Shown piece after piece: positions 9,788-19,205 of a DNA stretch of 64,000 nucleotides. This DNA is from Chryseobacterium angstadtii (GTDB taxonomy: Bacteria > Bacteroidota > Bacteroidia > Flavobacteriales > Weeksellaceae): positions 1-64,000 of the forward strand of contig NZ_LFND01000001.1 in NCBI RefSeq assembly GCF_001045465.1, given 5' to 3'. The notes beneath the pieces were generated by a model. That model had not been told where the DNA came from. It saw only the letters and a list, made by a program, of their open reading frames with translations, and did no database searches. The translations under genes were made by a program, and so were the position numbers. Within the stretch, counting starts at the first letter, position 1, and every line of letters starts with the position of its first letter.

Positions 9788-9820
9788 ATCCTTGTCAAGG
9801 TTTTGAACCTTGACAAGGAT
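9788..9820. repeat. REP-like palindrome, copy 1
   Basis: This is a 33-nt perfect inverted repeat with arms ATCCTTGTCAAGGTT and AACCTTGACAAGGAT around a TTG centre. Near-identical palindromes occur at 63556-63588 and 63958-63988, beside and inside a RAYT transposase gene. It is best read as a REP element dispersed by that transposase family. It lies between the peptide promoter and the malic enzyme terminator. Confidence 0.85.
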
Positions 9821-9875
9821 TTTCACCGTGAAAGAATTTGATAAAAATAAATGGTATAGTGACCTACCAAAAATA

Positions 9876-9911
9876 AAAAAGCAGTACACAAGATTTAGTG
9901 TACTGCTTTTT
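9876..9911 (-). terminator. terminator of the malic enzyme gene
   Basis: AAAAAGCAGTACAC and GTGTACTGCTTTTT form a 14-bp perfect stem with an 8-nt loop. On the minus strand the stem ends in a U run. It is 24 nt past the maeB stop. Confidence 0.85.
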
Positions 9912-9934
9912 GTCTGCAAGAATTATAATATTCT

Positions 9935-12226
9935 TTATTTATTTTTACTCTCTCTTCTTTGGGCATCAAGAACTGCTACGGTAGCAAGGTTGACGATTTC
10001 GTCTACGCTTGAACGCATCTGCAACACATGTACAGGTTGCTTTAATCCCATCAGGATTGGCCCGATCACCTGCGCCACTTTCATTCCTCTGATAATCTTA
10101 TAGGAAAGATTCGCACTTTCAAGATTCGGGAAAACAAATGTATTGGCTGGTGTTGTTCCCAGTTTTGAGAATGGGTAGTCACTTAAATGATCTGAGTTCA
10201 TCGCAAAATCCGGCTGAATTTCACCATCAACTATCATTTTAGGATATTTCTCATGAAGGATGCTTACTGCTTTCGCTACTTTTTTGGAAGTATCGGAGAT
10301 GGCCGCAAAGTTTTCGAAACCAAGCATGGCAATTCTAGGTTCTATCGCGAAAGATTTCACTGTAATTTCAGCCATTTTAGCAATATTCACAAGGTCTTCG
10401 GCAGTAGGATTCTGATTGATGGAAGTATCGGCAAAGAAAATAGGCTTCTTTTCTGAAAGAATCATCATCATAGCCGCTATTTTATCTACTCCTTTATCTT
10501 TTTCAATCACTTCCAGAACAGGACGAAGCACTGAAGTATAGTTTTTAGAAAAACCTACGATAAGCCCATCTGTATCTCCATGTCTCAACATCAAAGGACC
10601 GAAATAATCTCTCTGACGCACATATCTTTTGGCTTTGTACTCGTTCATCCCTTTTCTCTGACGAAGCTTCCAAAGTGTTTCTCTGTATCTTTTTCTGTTT
10701 TCTTTCTGATCATCATCACTTGGGTCGATAATCGGAATATCCAGATTGATCCCGAATCTTTCCATCTGCTCTTTGATGTATTGCTTGTCTCCTAAAAGAC
10801 TTGGGAAAGCAATTCCTTCTTCATAAAGGATCTGTGCTGCCTTCAATACATTATATTCTTCGGCATTTCCTAAAGTGATTCTTTTCGGGTTGGATTTCGC
10901 ACGGCTCTGCATCATTCTTACCAACTTCTCGTCTCTTCCCATTCTGTCCAACAGCTGGTTTTCGTATTCTTCGAAGTCTTCGATGCTTTTTCCTGCAATA
11001 CCGCTTTCAATAGCTGCTTTTGCTACAGCGCTTGACACTTTGGTGATCAGCCTGTTATCGAATGGTTTCGGAATGAAATATTCTCTACCGAATTGTAGGT
11101 TCTGAACATTATAAGCAAGGATTACCGCTTCCGGCACAGGTTCTTTCGCAAGATCTGCGATAGCATGTACAGCAGCCAGCTTCATTTCTTCATTGATTCC
11201 GGTTGCCTGAACATCCAATGCTCCACGGAAAATGTAAGGGAATCCCAATACGTTGTTCACCTGGTTAGGGTAATCACTTCTTCCTGTCGCCATGATGACA
11301 TCTTTACGGGTTTCCACCGCCAGATCATAGGCAATTTCCGGATCCGGATTGGCCAAAGCGAAAACGATAGGATTCTCGTTCATGCTGTTCAGCATTTCAG
11401 GAGTCATTACATTTCCTTTAGACAAACCGATGAAAACATCTGAACCTTTTACGGCATCTTCCAGAGTTTCGATATCGGTATTGGCAATAAAATCTATTTT
11501 TTCAGGGGTAAGATTTTCTCTTTTATGATTGATCACTCCTTTACTGTCGCACATCAGGACATTTTCTCTTCTCAATCCTAAAGAAATATATAAATTGGTA
11601 CAGGCAATGGCAGCAGCTCCGGCTCCATTAACTACCATTTTTACTTCTTCAATTTTTTTATTCGCAATCTGAAGAGAGTTGATCAGTGCAGCTGCTGAAA
11701 TAATGGCTGTTCCGTGCTGATCATCGTGCATTAAAGGAATATCGAGCTCTTCTTTCAGTTTCTGCTCGATATAAAATGCTTCAGGTGCTTTAATATCCTC
11801 AAGGTTGATTCCTCCGAATGTAGGAGCAATTCCTTTTACAATCTGAATAAATTTATCCGGATCTTTCTCATTGATTTCAATATCAAAAACATTGATATCT
11901 GCAAAGATCTTGAACAAAAGACCTTTCCCTTCCATTACCGGTTTTGAAGCTTCCGCTCCGATATCACCAAGTCCTAATACTGCCGTACCATTGGAAATTA
12001 CAGCTACAAGGTTTCCTTTTCCTGTGTAGTCGTAAACAGTTTCCGGCTTATCGTGGATCTCCATACAAGGAACTGCCACGCCCGGTGAGTATGCCAATGA
12101 TAAATCTCTTTGAGAAGAGTGAGGCTTCGAAGGAATAACTTCGATCTTTCCTTTAGGTTCGGCTTTATGATAATCTAACGCGGCCTGATTAAAGTTCTTT
12201 TCGTCGCGGTGGGTTTTACTTGACAT
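9935..12226 (-). CDS. maeB: NADP-dependent malic enzyme with C-terminal phosphotransacetylase-like domain
   Basis: The product is predicted to decarboxylate malate to pyruvate with reduction of NADP, supplying NADPH. At 763 residues it has the two-part MaeB architecture. A malic enzyme core (about 20-430) shows [14 protein letters not shown], the LGLGDIG nucleotide region and the metal/substrate segment HDDQHGTA. A phosphotransacetylase-like domain follows (about 430-763: KYTSVLRP-type segment, then [18 protein letters not shown] and [17 protein letters not shown]). In family members this second domain is regulatory, sensing acetyl-CoA, and lacks transferase activity. It starts 16 nt after the kinase-like gene at 12243, so the two are probably cotranscribed. 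Confidence 0.94.
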   Translation of the reverse strand: MSSKTHRDEKNFNQAALDYHKAEPKGKIEVIPSKPHSSQRDLSLAYSPGVAVPCMEIHDKPETVYDYTGKGNLVAVISNGTAVLGLGDIGAEASKPVMEGKGLLFKIFADINVFDIEINEKDPDKFIQIVKGIAPTFGGINLEDIKAPEAFYIEQKLKEELDIPLMHDDQHGTAIISAAALINSLQIANKKIEEVKMVVNGAGAAAIACTNLYISLGLRRENVLMCDSKGVINHKRENLTPEKIDFIANTDIETLEDAVKGSDVFIGLSKGNVMTPEMLNSMNENPIVFALANPDPEIAYDLAVETRKDVIMATGRSDYPNQVNNVLGFPYIFRGALDVQATGINEEMKLAAVHAIADLAKEPVPEAVILAYNVQNLQFGREYFIPKPFDNRLITKVSSAVAKAAIESGIAGKSIEDFEEYENQLLDRMGRDEKLVRMMQSRAKSNPKRITLGNAEEYNVLKAAQILYEEGIAFPSLLGDKQYIKEQMERFGINLDIPIIDPSDDDQKENRKRYRETLWKLRQRKGMNEYKAKRYVRQRDYFGPLMLRHGDTDGLIVGFSKNYTSVLRPVLEVIEKDKGVDKIAAMMMILSEKKPIFFADTSINQNPTAEDLVNIAKMAEITVKSFAIEPRIAMLGFENFAAISDTSKKVAKAVSILHEKYPKMIVDGEIQPDFAMNSDHLSDYPFSKLGTTPANTFVFPNLESANLSYKIIRGMKVAQVIGPILMGLKQPVHVLQMRSSVDEIVNLATVAVLDAQRRESKNK

Positions 12227-12242
12227 AGAATTTTGTTTTTTA

Positions 12243-13094
12243 TTAAAGTATATACTTAATATGGTAGTCTACTAAACTTTCGATGGGTTTCTGGACAACG
12301 TGTCCTACATTTAACTGGAACTCTTCCGCAACTGAACGGAGAGTATCTTCATAATAATATGCGATGGAGCCGATGAAATTAATCTCGGCTTCTTTTGATT
12401 CTTTATAAGGAGTCACCTGGTATTCGAAGAAGTTTTTCATTTCCTCGTATACCATTTCTTTAAAGTAAGGATGATTTTTTCTTTCGATGACAAATTTGTT
12501 GAAATCCGCCAGCCAAGCGTTGGGTCTTGGGCTGTGATACATATTTTTCAAAGCATCTTCTATTTTCAGCCCATAGCTTTGCTCAAATTCCGTATGAAGG
12601 TCTTCCGGCAGTTTTTTCATAAAATATCTTCTCACCAGCTGTTTTCCAATGGCGCTTCCACTTCCTTCATCACCCATGAGAAACCCAAGTGAAGGAAGCT
12701 CTATTTTAATGTTTTTACCGTCAAAATAACATGAATTCGATCCGGTACCCAAAATACATACCACAGCAGGTTTCCCGCTGTATGCAGCATAAGCAGCAGC
12801 CATAAGATCTTCCCTCACAACAGCTTCAGCTTTTGTGAATACTTTCTTCAGTTCTTCTTCTATTGTTTCGCAGTTTTTTTTCACACCGCATCCTGAACCA
12901 TAGAAGAAAATCTTTGTTATGGAATTTTTGACCAATATAAGGCTGCTGTTCTTTTCTATTTCAGGAACAATAAGTTCCCTGTTGATAAAGTTGGGGTTAA
13001 AGCCGATGGTTTCTGTTTTTAAAAACACCTTTTTGAAGTCATCAAGAATCACCCAATCAGATTTGGTAGAACCACTATCAACAATAGCAACCAT
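12243..13094 (-). CDS. BadF/BadG-type ATPase, N-acetylglucosamine kinase-like
   Basis: This is an ASKHA-fold sugar-kinase-like protein of 283 residues. It has the phosphate-1 motif DSGSTKSDW at residues 6-14, a phosphate-2 motif CILGTGSNSCYFDG and the adenosine/hinge region GFLMGDEGSGSAIGKQL. These place it in the BadF/BadG/BcrA family whose single-domain members are mostly N-acetylglucosamine kinases. It probably phosphorylates an amino sugar in the cytoplasm, for example recycled GlcNAc, but the substrate cannot be fixed from sequence. It overlaps nothing, is followed by maeB after 16 nt and has about 76 nt between it and the next upstream gene. Confidence 0.82.
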   Translation of the reverse strand: MVAIVDSGSTKSDWVILDDFKKVFLKTETIGFNPNFINRELIVPEIEKNSSLILVKNSITKIFFYGSGCGVKKNCETIEEELKKVFTKAEAVVREDLMAAAYAAYSGKPAVVCILGTGSNSCYFDGKNIKIELPSLGFLMGDEGSGSAIGKQLVRRYFMKKLPEDLHTEFEQSYGLKIEDALKNMYHSPRPNAWLADFNKFVIERKNHPYFKEMVYEEMKNFFEYQVTPYKESKEAEINFIGSIAYYYEDTLRSVAEEFQLNVGHVVQKPIESLVDYHIKYIL

Positions 13095-13169
13095 ATATTA
13101 CATTTTAGTTTAAGGATGCTAAATTATGAATTTATCTTCAAATAGCGTTTAAAAACAGGCCGGAAGCTT

Positions 13170-13433
13170 TTAATGTTTTATATCAGTTTTTTGGCTGTTG
13201 AATTTTAAAAGCCAGTCTTCTATTTCGTCTTCAAGATAGGAACTCTGAAGCATGATTGCATTGATAAAATCGTCGGGTACAGGTTTGTCTGTAGAGTTTT
13301 CAAGATTCCACAGTTCGTCTGTCATATTTTCATACTCTGAATACACTCTTTTGAAGCGGGAATTTTCTCTCTCAAGAGCCTCAATATTTTTTTGCTGAAG
13401 CTGGAATTTTCTGTATTTGTTTTGACTTTTCAT
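13170..13433 (-). CDS. small coiled-coil protein of unknown function
   Basis: The gene encodes an 87-residue soluble protein. The N-terminal half is basic and heptad-like (KYRKFQLQQKNIEALEREN), suggesting a short coiled coil. The second half is acidic with a predicted helix (SYLEDEIEDWLLKF). The ORF can be extended to 13490, but the upstream part has a different composition, and the ATG at 13433 gives the natural lysine-rich start. I do not recognise a family. It is the most upstream gene of a minus-strand group that ends in maeB, with a 76-nt gap to the kinase. Confidence 0.6.
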   Translation of the reverse strand: MKSQNKYRKFQLQQKNIEALERENSRFKRVYSEYENMTDELWNLENSTDKPVPDDFINAIMLQSSYLEDEIEDWLLKFNSQKTDIKH

Positions 13434-13918
13434 ACAAATATTGTTATAAGTTGGGGCGTAAAAATTATGGTAGTATGTGCTCAACCACACATTACAAGAT
13501 AGAAAAAACCATCAACACAAGGAGTTGAAAATGAATTTATTATCAGGTTATAATTACATCATTCTGAATATTAAATTTAGAAATTATTTTGATTCAAAAA
13601 AATAATTTAACAACTTTTTTCATTGTTTAACATATGCTTATCACAATATCAACTGCTTTATGATTTCGTATCATCTTCAATCCCTTTTGCCTACAACGAT
13701 TGTAGTTTTTACTGAGTCTGTGTAGAATGATTATAAAGTAATTTCGCCCTTCATTTCAACCATACCGGAACCGGTTCAAAAGAGTTTATACCTATTTATA
13801 TTGTGTTCACCTTATTAACCTTACAGAAAAACATATGTACCAAACTACAAATCAATACAATACACTCCTTTTTAATTTTAAAATAATCTTTTATTCTTAC
13901 ATTATTGACATATAATTA
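13434..13918. other. divergent intergenic region
   Basis: This 485-nt AT-rich stretch lies between divergent transcription units. I see a perfect GAACCGGTTC palindrome at 13768-13777 and a weak CTACAA/TTGTAG hairpin followed by five Ts near 13690-13710. A 24-codon ORF preceded by AAGGAG (ATG near 13531) has no supporting features. Nothing else stands out. Confidence 0.5.
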
Positions 13919-13926
13919 TAAATTTG
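13919..13926 (+). promoter_or_regulatory. TAnnTTTG promoter box for the gtrA-plsC unit
   Basis: TAAATTTG is an exact match to the Bacteroidota -7 consensus and lies 18 nt before the ATG at 13945. A TTG lies upstream, but only 11 nt away, so the -33 element is not clear. Confidence 0.45.
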
Positions 13927-13944
13927 CACTTTCATATATATTGA

Positions 13945-14403
13945 ATGAGAGAATTACTAATACGCCAGAAACAGGTTTTGTTCTTCATTATAGCCGGGGG
14001 GCTAAGTGCTGTTGTAGAAATCGGAAGCTTCAAAGCATTCAGTACCTATCTGCCTCATTTTTTTGCAGGAGAAACCAATTTTCATGGTATTCATTATCCT
14101 TTAAGTAATATTTTCTCTACAAGCTGCGGTATCATTACCAATTATTTTCTGAGCATCTGGTTTGTCTTTGAAAGAGGAAAACATTCCAAGAAAAAAGAAT
14201 TTGTTTATTTCATGGGCGTTTCTTTTGTTTCAACATTATTGAGCTTAGCATTTTTCCAGATTTTCTACAGCTTTATATTTAAGGATAATATCAATTTAAT
14301 TTTTTATACCTTGAGCCCTGAAATGATCAGTAAGATTGCAGCAATCCTTCTGGTTTCCATCCTTAATTATTCTGTAAAAAAGAAAGTAATTTTTAACGGT
14401 TAA
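13945..14403 (+). CDS. GtrA-like family membrane protein
   Basis: This 152-residue protein has four hydrophobic segments (about 11-30, 48-70, 88-108 and 125-145) and the GtrA-like signature: a charged N terminus, then FIIAGGLSAVVEIGSF, and NYFLSIWFVF before the second half. Family members are thought to flip or help transfer undecaprenyl-linked sugars in cell-surface polysaccharide assembly. No glycosyltransferase is adjacent here. The stop is 3 nt before the acyltransferase start, so the two genes form a tight pair. Confidence 0.85.
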   Translation: MRELLIRQKQVLFFIIAGGLSAVVEIGSFKAFSTYLPHFFAGETNFHGIHYPLSNIFSTSCGIITNYFLSIWFVFERGKHSKKKEFVYFMGVSFVSTLLSLAFFQIFYSFIFKDNINLIFYTLSPEMISKIAAILLVSILNYSVKKKVIFNG

Positions 14404-14406
14404 ACT

Positions 14407-15135
14407 GTGACGAAAATTTTAAACTACCTCTGGAGATTCTGGCTGCTTCTATTGGCATTTGTCTTAACTGTCACTTTGGGAATCCCGGTCTATATTCTGT
14501 CCTTTAATAAAAAGCATTACAAATACGCCTACAAGTTCATCCGGATCTGGTGTTTCGGGATGTTTTACGGTATGGGACTAAGATATGATCTTGTGAAACT
14601 TTCCGATCAGCAAAAAGACAAAAGCAAGCCGTATGTTTTTATTTCCAATCACACTTCTATCATGGATATCATGCTCACCTGCATCCTGATGCCGGACCAT
14701 CCGATCTGTTTTGTGGGTAAAAAGGAGCTTGTAAAAATCCCGATCTTCGGGACCATATATAAAAGGATATGTGTAATGGTAGACCGTGGCAGTGCGAGAA
14801 GCCGTGCAGATGTCTACAGAAGGTGTGCCGAAAAGATGGAAGAAGGCAACAGCATTGCTATATTCCCTGAAGGCGGCGTACCTGATGACACTTCTATTGT
14901 TCTTGATGAATTTAAAGACGGCGCATTCACCCTTTCTTCCAAACATCACTCTCCTATTGCCGTTTATACCTTTGTAGGATTGAAGAAAATTTTCCCTTTC
15001 GAAAACTCTCAGGGCTATCCCGGACGTGTAAAAGTATATTTCAACGGAATCATTGAACCGTCTGACTCTCCAAAGGACCTAAAAACAGCAGCTTACAATG
15101 AGATAAAAAAAACGTTACTGAAGCATACTATATAA
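14407..15135 (+). CDS. plsC: 1-acyl-sn-glycerol-3-phosphate acyltransferase family protein
   Basis: This is a lysophosphatidic-acid-type acyltransferase acting at the inner membrane in phospholipid synthesis. The 242 residues include an N-terminal membrane segment (about 8-30), the catalytic HX4D box in SNHTSIMDIM, the GTIYKRICVMVDRG region and the substrate-binding FPEGG motif. The start codon is GTG at 14407, 3 nt after the gtrA stop. Related enzymes can acylate lipids other than lysophosphatidate, so the exact acceptor is inferred. Confidence 0.88.
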   Translation: MTKILNYLWRFWLLLLAFVLTVTLGIPVYILSFNKKHYKYAYKFIRIWCFGMFYGMGLRYDLVKLSDQQKDKSKPYVFISNHTSIMDIMLTCILMPDHPICFVGKKELVKIPIFGTIYKRICVMVDRGSARSRADVYRRCAEKMEEGNSIAIFPEGGVPDDTSIVLDEFKDGAFTLSSKHHSPIAVYTFVGLKKIFPFENSQGYPGRVKVYFNGIIEPSDSPKDLKTAAYNEIKKTLLKHTI

Positions 15136-15145
15136 AAGAAATAGT

Positions 15146-15153
15146 TATATTTG
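15146..15153 (+). promoter_or_regulatory. TAnnTTTG box upstream of sugar permease
   Basis: TATATTTG matches the -7 consensus exactly and ends 21 nt before the ATG at 15175. It overlaps the TTG codon at 15151 that would be the upstream alternative start, which argues for the ATG at 15175. Confidence 0.5.
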
Positions 15154-15174
15154 TTTGCGAAATTTTTAACAAAC

Positions 15175-16620
15175 ATGTCAAATTATTCTAAACAAACCAA
15201 TTGGGGACAGTTTATTCCTCTGGTTACTGTGTTTTTTTTCTGGGGATTTGTTGCGGCAAGTAATGACATTCTGATCCCGGTTTTCCAAAAGGCCTTTAAA
15301 TTAACCCAAACCGAAAGCATGCTCGTACAGATCTGTTTTTATGTGGCTTACACGGTGGGGTCTTTAATTTATATGGGCGTTTCAAAAGGCCTGAAACAGG
15401 ATCTTATCAATAAAATAGGTTACAAAAACGGCCTTATTTTAGGTCTTCTTATTTCTGCCGCAGGAACTTTACTATTCTATCCGGCCGCTAATATGGCTTC
15501 GTTTCCGCTGATGATTTCAGGTCTCTTTATTGTGGGTCTGGGATTCTCTTTACAGCAGATTGTTGCCAATCCGCTAGCTATTGAAGTAGGCCCTACCGAA
15601 ACAGGATCTCAAAGACTTACTATGGCAGGCGGAATCAATAACCTGGGAACAACCATTGGACCTCTAATTGTGTCTTTTGCTATTTTCGGGGCTACATCTA
15701 ATGCCAATACGGAAGCAAGTATCGAAAGTGTAAAGGTTCCTTACCTTATGCTCGGGGCTGCGTTTGTATTAGTAGCCATCATGCTGAAGTTTTCATCTCT
15801 CCCTGCAGTAACACCAACCAATACAGAAGACACGGACGATGTTATTCCGGGAGACCACAAGACCTCTGCTTTCCAGTACCCTCAGCTGGTGATGGGAATG
15901 ATTGCCATATTTGTGTATGTAGGTGTGGAAGTGTCTACAGCAAGTAACCTTCCTGCTTATATGGAAAAAAGTTTAGGATTTGAAACAAAAGAAGTAGCTC
16001 CATACATTTCACTATACTGGGCCTCATTGATGATTGGCCGTTGGACAGGTGCCGTAGAGGCATTTGATCTGAGTGCAGGGTTTAAAAAGATTTTAAGATT
16101 CCTTGCGCCTTATCTTGCGTTTGGTGTATTCTTATTGGTAAATGCCATTGCTAAACATGACCTCTCTCATTTCTATGTTTACGGGCTTGTTATCATTGCC
16201 ATGATTATCTGTGATATTATGAGTAAAGGAAACCCGGCGAGAATGCTTTTAATCTTTTCTGTTGCAGGTATTACTGCTTTACTGATTGGAATGTTTACAA
16301 CAGGAATGGTTTCTGTTTATGCTTTTACCAGCGTAGGCTTATTCTGCTCCACGCTATGGCCATGTATTTTTGCTCTTGCCATCAACGGACTTGGAAAACA
16401 TACCAACCAGGGTTCAGGATACCTGATTATGATGATTATGGGTGGTGGAATCGTGAGCTTTATTCAGGGATATATTGCCGATAAAACAAATATCCACTTC
16501 AGCTATATCGTAGGTGTTATCTGTTTTGCGTATCTTGCATTCTATGCAATCCGTGTAACCGGGATCTTAAAATCCCAGGGTATTGATCTGGATAAAATCT
16601 CAAAAGGCAGTGGTCACTAA
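15175..16620 (+). CDS. sugar MFS transporter, FucP family
   Basis: This is a 12-segment major facilitator permease of 481 residues, of the fucose permease (FucP/GluP/NagP) family that imports sugars with protons. The N terminus shows the typical FIPLVTVFFFWGFVAASNDIL, followed by LGFSLQQIVANPLAIEVGP and GGINNLGTTIGPL of this family. The C-terminal half has NQGSGYLIMMIMGGGIVSFIQGYIAD. The position near a GlcNAc-kinase-like gene suggests an amino sugar, but that gene is on the other strand and this is weak. The ATG at 15175 is chosen because the promoter box covers the upstream TTG. It overlaps the next gene by about 11 nt. Confidence 0.9.
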   Translation: MSNYSKQTNWGQFIPLVTVFFFWGFVAASNDILIPVFQKAFKLTQTESMLVQICFYVAYTVGSLIYMGVSKGLKQDLINKIGYKNGLILGLLISAAGTLLFYPAANMASFPLMISGLFIVGLGFSLQQIVANPLAIEVGPTETGSQRLTMAGGINNLGTTIGPLIVSFAIFGATSNANTEASIESVKVPYLMLGAAFVLVAIMLKFSSLPAVTPTNTEDTDDVIPGDHKTSAFQYPQLVMGMIAIFVYVGVEVSTASNLPAYMEKSLGFETKEVAPYISLYWASLMIGRWTGAVEAFDLSAGFKKILRFLAPYLAFGVFLLVNAIAKHDLSHFYVYGLVIIAMIICDIMSKGNPARMLLIFSVAGITALLIGMFTTGMVSVYAFTSVGLFCSTLWPCIFALAINGLGKHTNQGSGYLIMMIMGGGIVSFIQGYIADKTNIHFSYIVGVICFAYLAFYAIRVTGILKSQGIDLDKISKGSGH

Positions 16621-17668
16621 TACTACAAAAATAACATATAAAAAGAGATTCTGGGCAGGTATATTACTTGCCCAATTTCTTTTGTTTTATGCATTCTCAA
16701 AATTGAAAATGATGGTTTCTTTTTTCGAATGGTTCTTTGAATTACAGAAAAAAGTCCATCAGATTCTTTTCAGCTGGATTCCGTTTTCTTTTGGAGATCT
16801 GGCCTACCTGTTTCTGGGAGCTTTCCTTTTGTACGGTATTATTTTATGTTTTAAAAAGAAAAGCAGAAATAAGGCGGTCTTACAGCTTTTAGCCGTTATC
16901 AATATCTTCTACTTCATCTATCAGATCTTTTGGGGTATGCTGTATTTCCAGACGCCTGTCATCAGAAAACTTTCCAGCCAGAAAGAGCCGGAAATAGGCA
17001 AAGCAAAGACACTTGCATTACGGTATCTTGAAAAATGCAAAGCCACCAGACAATCTGTAAAGGAAGACAAGAACGGAATATTCATTATCACGGATCTGAA
17101 TTCTGTACAGACCGAAATTCTAAGCCGGCAAGCTCAACTGCCCAAATACATTTCAGACAAGGAGGCTCCACAGATTAATGCTTTCAAGCCCAGCCTTTTT
17201 AAAACCGTTATGAACTTCACAGGAATATTAGGCTATTATAATCCTTTTACGGCAGAAGCTCAGTACAATTCACAACTTCCGCATACCATGATTCCTTTCA
17301 CTTCCGCTCATGAAAGCTCGCATCAGCTTGGTTTTGCAAGAGAGCAGGAAGCTAATTTCATAGGCTATCTGATTGGCACCAATTCAACAAATCAGGACCT
17401 GAAATACAGTACTGAATATTTTACGTTAAAAAGCCTTTTAAGATTTATTGTTGAAAAAGACCCTGAATTCGTCAAAGGGGTCCTTCATCGTTATTCTCCT
17501 GCTATGAAAAGAGACAGATTATATGAGAGAAGTTTCATCTTCAGACATCAGGGTTGGCTGGATGATTTCTTCGGATTTACCAATAATCTGTTTTTAAAAA
17601 GCAACCAGCAGGAAGGAGCGGTTACCTATTCTTATTTCATAGATCTTCTTCTGAATTATGAAAAATAA
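16610..17668 (+). CDS. DUF3810 membrane protein with HExxH motif
   Basis: The product is a 352-residue membrane protein with two or three N-terminal hydrophobic segments (roughly the first 120 residues) and a soluble C-terminal part. It carries HESSHQLGFAREQEANF at about 233-249, a zincin-like HExxH with a downstream glutamate. This fits the DUF3810 family, whose members are putative membrane metallopeptidases of unknown substrate. The start is not an ATG: GTG at 16610 gives an 11-nt overlap with the permease gene, and TTG at 16583 is the alternative. It is cotranscribed with the permease. Confidence 0.82.
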   Translation: MVTNTTKITYKKRFWAGILLAQFLLFYAFSKLKMMVSFFEWFFELQKKVHQILFSWIPFSFGDLAYLFLGAFLLYGIILCFKKKSRNKAVLQLLAVINIFYFIYQIFWGMLYFQTPVIRKLSSQKEPEIGKAKTLALRYLEKCKATRQSVKEDKNGIFIITDLNSVQTEILSRQAQLPKYISDKEAPQINAFKPSLFKTVMNFTGILGYYNPFTAEAQYNSQLPHTMIPFTSAHESSHQLGFAREQEANFIGYLIGTNSTNQDLKYSTEYFTLKSLLRFIVEKDPEFVKGVLHRYSPAMKRDRLYERSFIFRHQGWLDDFFGFTNNLFLKSNQQEGAVTYSYFIDLLLNYEK

Positions 17669-18445
17669 GTAAAATACCGATTGAAAAAGCAATTTTATTT
17701 TTCTCTTAATATGGAATTAAACCGCTGGATCATTCCCTATTTCTTGTACCTCCGTTTTATTTTTAAATTATTTATCAGATTCTTCTTTAATTTATTTTCG
17801 GAGTGGAAGATGGCTGTTTTTTGCTTTGTATGATCAATCAATATTTCCCTCTCATTTCTCATTGAATATTGATTCATTTTTGTGTGACTATTTGGGATAT
17901 AAAACAAAAGAATCGTATCAGGCGATACGATTCTAAAAACACAAATGATGAAAAAAAATTTATTACCTTGACTTGTTCCCTCATTCAAGGCGTTGTAAAA
18001 GTACAATATATTTTATTAATACAAAAACATTTTTCTCCTTTTTTTAAACTTTAAGAAAACTTTATGATTTTTTAAGTTCTTTTGAGTTCATTGCTGAAAA
18101 TTAGAATTTTAATAAAATAAAAGTTTAGATAAACATTCAATATTCAAATTTTAATTCACCTAATAAAAGGATAAAAAATCAAACGTTTGTTTAAGAATAA
18201 AACATTTGATTTTTGAGCTATTTTTTTCAATTAAAAAATTGGAGTTATTTTCAAAATCAGAGAAAATGAATATAAAAAAAGAAGAAAAATAAAATTTCCG
18301 GAGCCCGGTTTTCCTATCCTACTCAATTGATTTTTCCAATTTTTAGTTTTTATCTGTTAAAACTGTATTTAATAATCACAAAAAAAGCCACTTCCCCGAT
18401 TGTGATAATGAATACAGCTTGATACAAATTTTACAAAAGAAAATA
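17669..18445. other. AT-rich intergenic region with hairpins
   Basis: No gene is convincing in this 777-nt stretch. A perfect 10-bp hairpin, GAATCGTATC/GATACGATTC with an AGGC loop, lies at 17910-17933, and its minus-strand exit is U-rich. A long-armed AAAAATCAAA/TTTGATTTTT inverted repeat spans 18174-18214. The region separates the sugar permease operon from the peptide-export locus and has very low GC. An 89-codon minus-strand frame at 17737-18006 has no protein-like features. Confidence 0.5.
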
Positions 18446-18805
18446 CTACTTGATCTTAGATTTTAATTCTTCTATTTCTTTTTTTTGCAGCTCGTTCTGT
18501 TCCTTCAATATTTTAATATAATCATGTAAACTGTCTATAATAGAAGTTGGAATACTATAATAATTTACATGATCATTGAAAGTTGAGCCATCAAAATTAA
18601 AAGAAAACTTATGATCGTCCTCTTTTATTTCTTCAACAGGAACTTGCAGTGCATCCGCCAGTTTTTTCCATTCGTCCTCATGAATTCTAGTCTCACCACG
18701 TTCTTTGCGGGAGTAGTTGGAGGTATCTGTAGCTAATATCTTTGCCATCTTTTCCTGGGATATGCCTTTTTGCTTTCTTAAATTTCTTAATTTTTCTTGT
18801 ATCAT
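18446..18805 (-). CDS. XRE-family helix-turn-helix regulator
   Basis: This 119-residue DNA-binding protein has a Cro/CI-type HTH in its first 60 residues (LRNLRKQKGISQEKMAKIL, then SNYSRKERGETR as the recognition helix region). A C-terminal coiled coil follows (about 92-119: KILKEQNELQKKEIEELKSK), probably for dimerisation. It is transcribed away from the peptide-export locus, and 151 nt separate it from the broken peptide gene at 18957. That layout is typical of a local regulator. Its target sites are not recognisable by eye. Confidence 0.85.
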   Translation of the reverse strand: MIQEKLRNLRKQKGISQEKMAKILATDTSNYSRKERGETRIHEDEWKKLADALQVPVEEIKEDDHKFSFNFDGSTFNDHVNYYSIPTSIIDSLHDYIKILKEQNELQKKEIEELKSKIK

Positions 18806-18956
18806 CTCATTTGTGGTTTAAAGCAAGTATACGCAAAATAGGCTCAAGTTTTGACAAAAAATTACCAAAAAATCGCAAATTATTTCTTATATATGTGATG
18901 TATTTATTTTTAGTTTTGAGATGTCAATACGGACACAAAATGAAAATAAATTTATT

Positions 18957-19139
18957 ATGAAAAATTAAAAAAAAGTTTCAAGAAAAGAATTGAAAAATCT
19001 GAAAGGTTTAGGATCAATAGTTGACGAGGAATATAATGAAGGAGGAAGCACTTATAAATGTTGTTCAGATCTCTATACCTGTGGCGCATGTGGCATTGGC
19101 GGCAATTGTTCATCAGGTTATTTTTTAAGAGCTTGTTAA
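18957..19139 (+). pseudogene. six-Cys GG-leader peptide gene with nonsense codon 4
   Basis: Read as MKN-stop-KKVSRKELKNLKGLG, this frame has the same leader as the intact peptides at 22076 and 24673, but codon 4 is TAA where they have TTA (Leu). That is a single T-to-A change in an otherwise open 60-codon frame ending TAA at 19137-19139. The core carries six cysteines (spacing 0-5-2-5-8: KCCSDLYTCGACGIGGNC, then a final Cys at the C terminus). The cleavage region reads GLG. Translation from a downstream TTG could give a truncated leader, but that is unlikely to be exported. It is either a recent pseudogene or a sequencing error. Confidence 0.7.
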
Positions 19140-19205
19140 AATCGACAAAATCATAGGGCTGTTGAATAATTATTTGACGGTCTTTTGTTTTAAATAAAGA
19201 ATATA

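Noticed and set aside
9788..9820. CRISPR-like or terminator origin for the CCTTGTCAAGG palindromes
   Set aside because: The three copies are not in an array with spacers and lie next to a RAYT gene; REP elements explain them better.
13531..13609. 24-codon ORF preceded by AAGGAG
   Set aside because: Too short, no homology or motif, and flavobacteria rarely use such a Shine-Dalgarno site; chance in AT-rich sequence.
17737..18006. 89-codon minus-strand ORF in the gap before the peptide locus
   Set aside because: Composition follows the local AT-rich background and it overlaps a hairpin; no signal peptide, domain or neighbour supports it.
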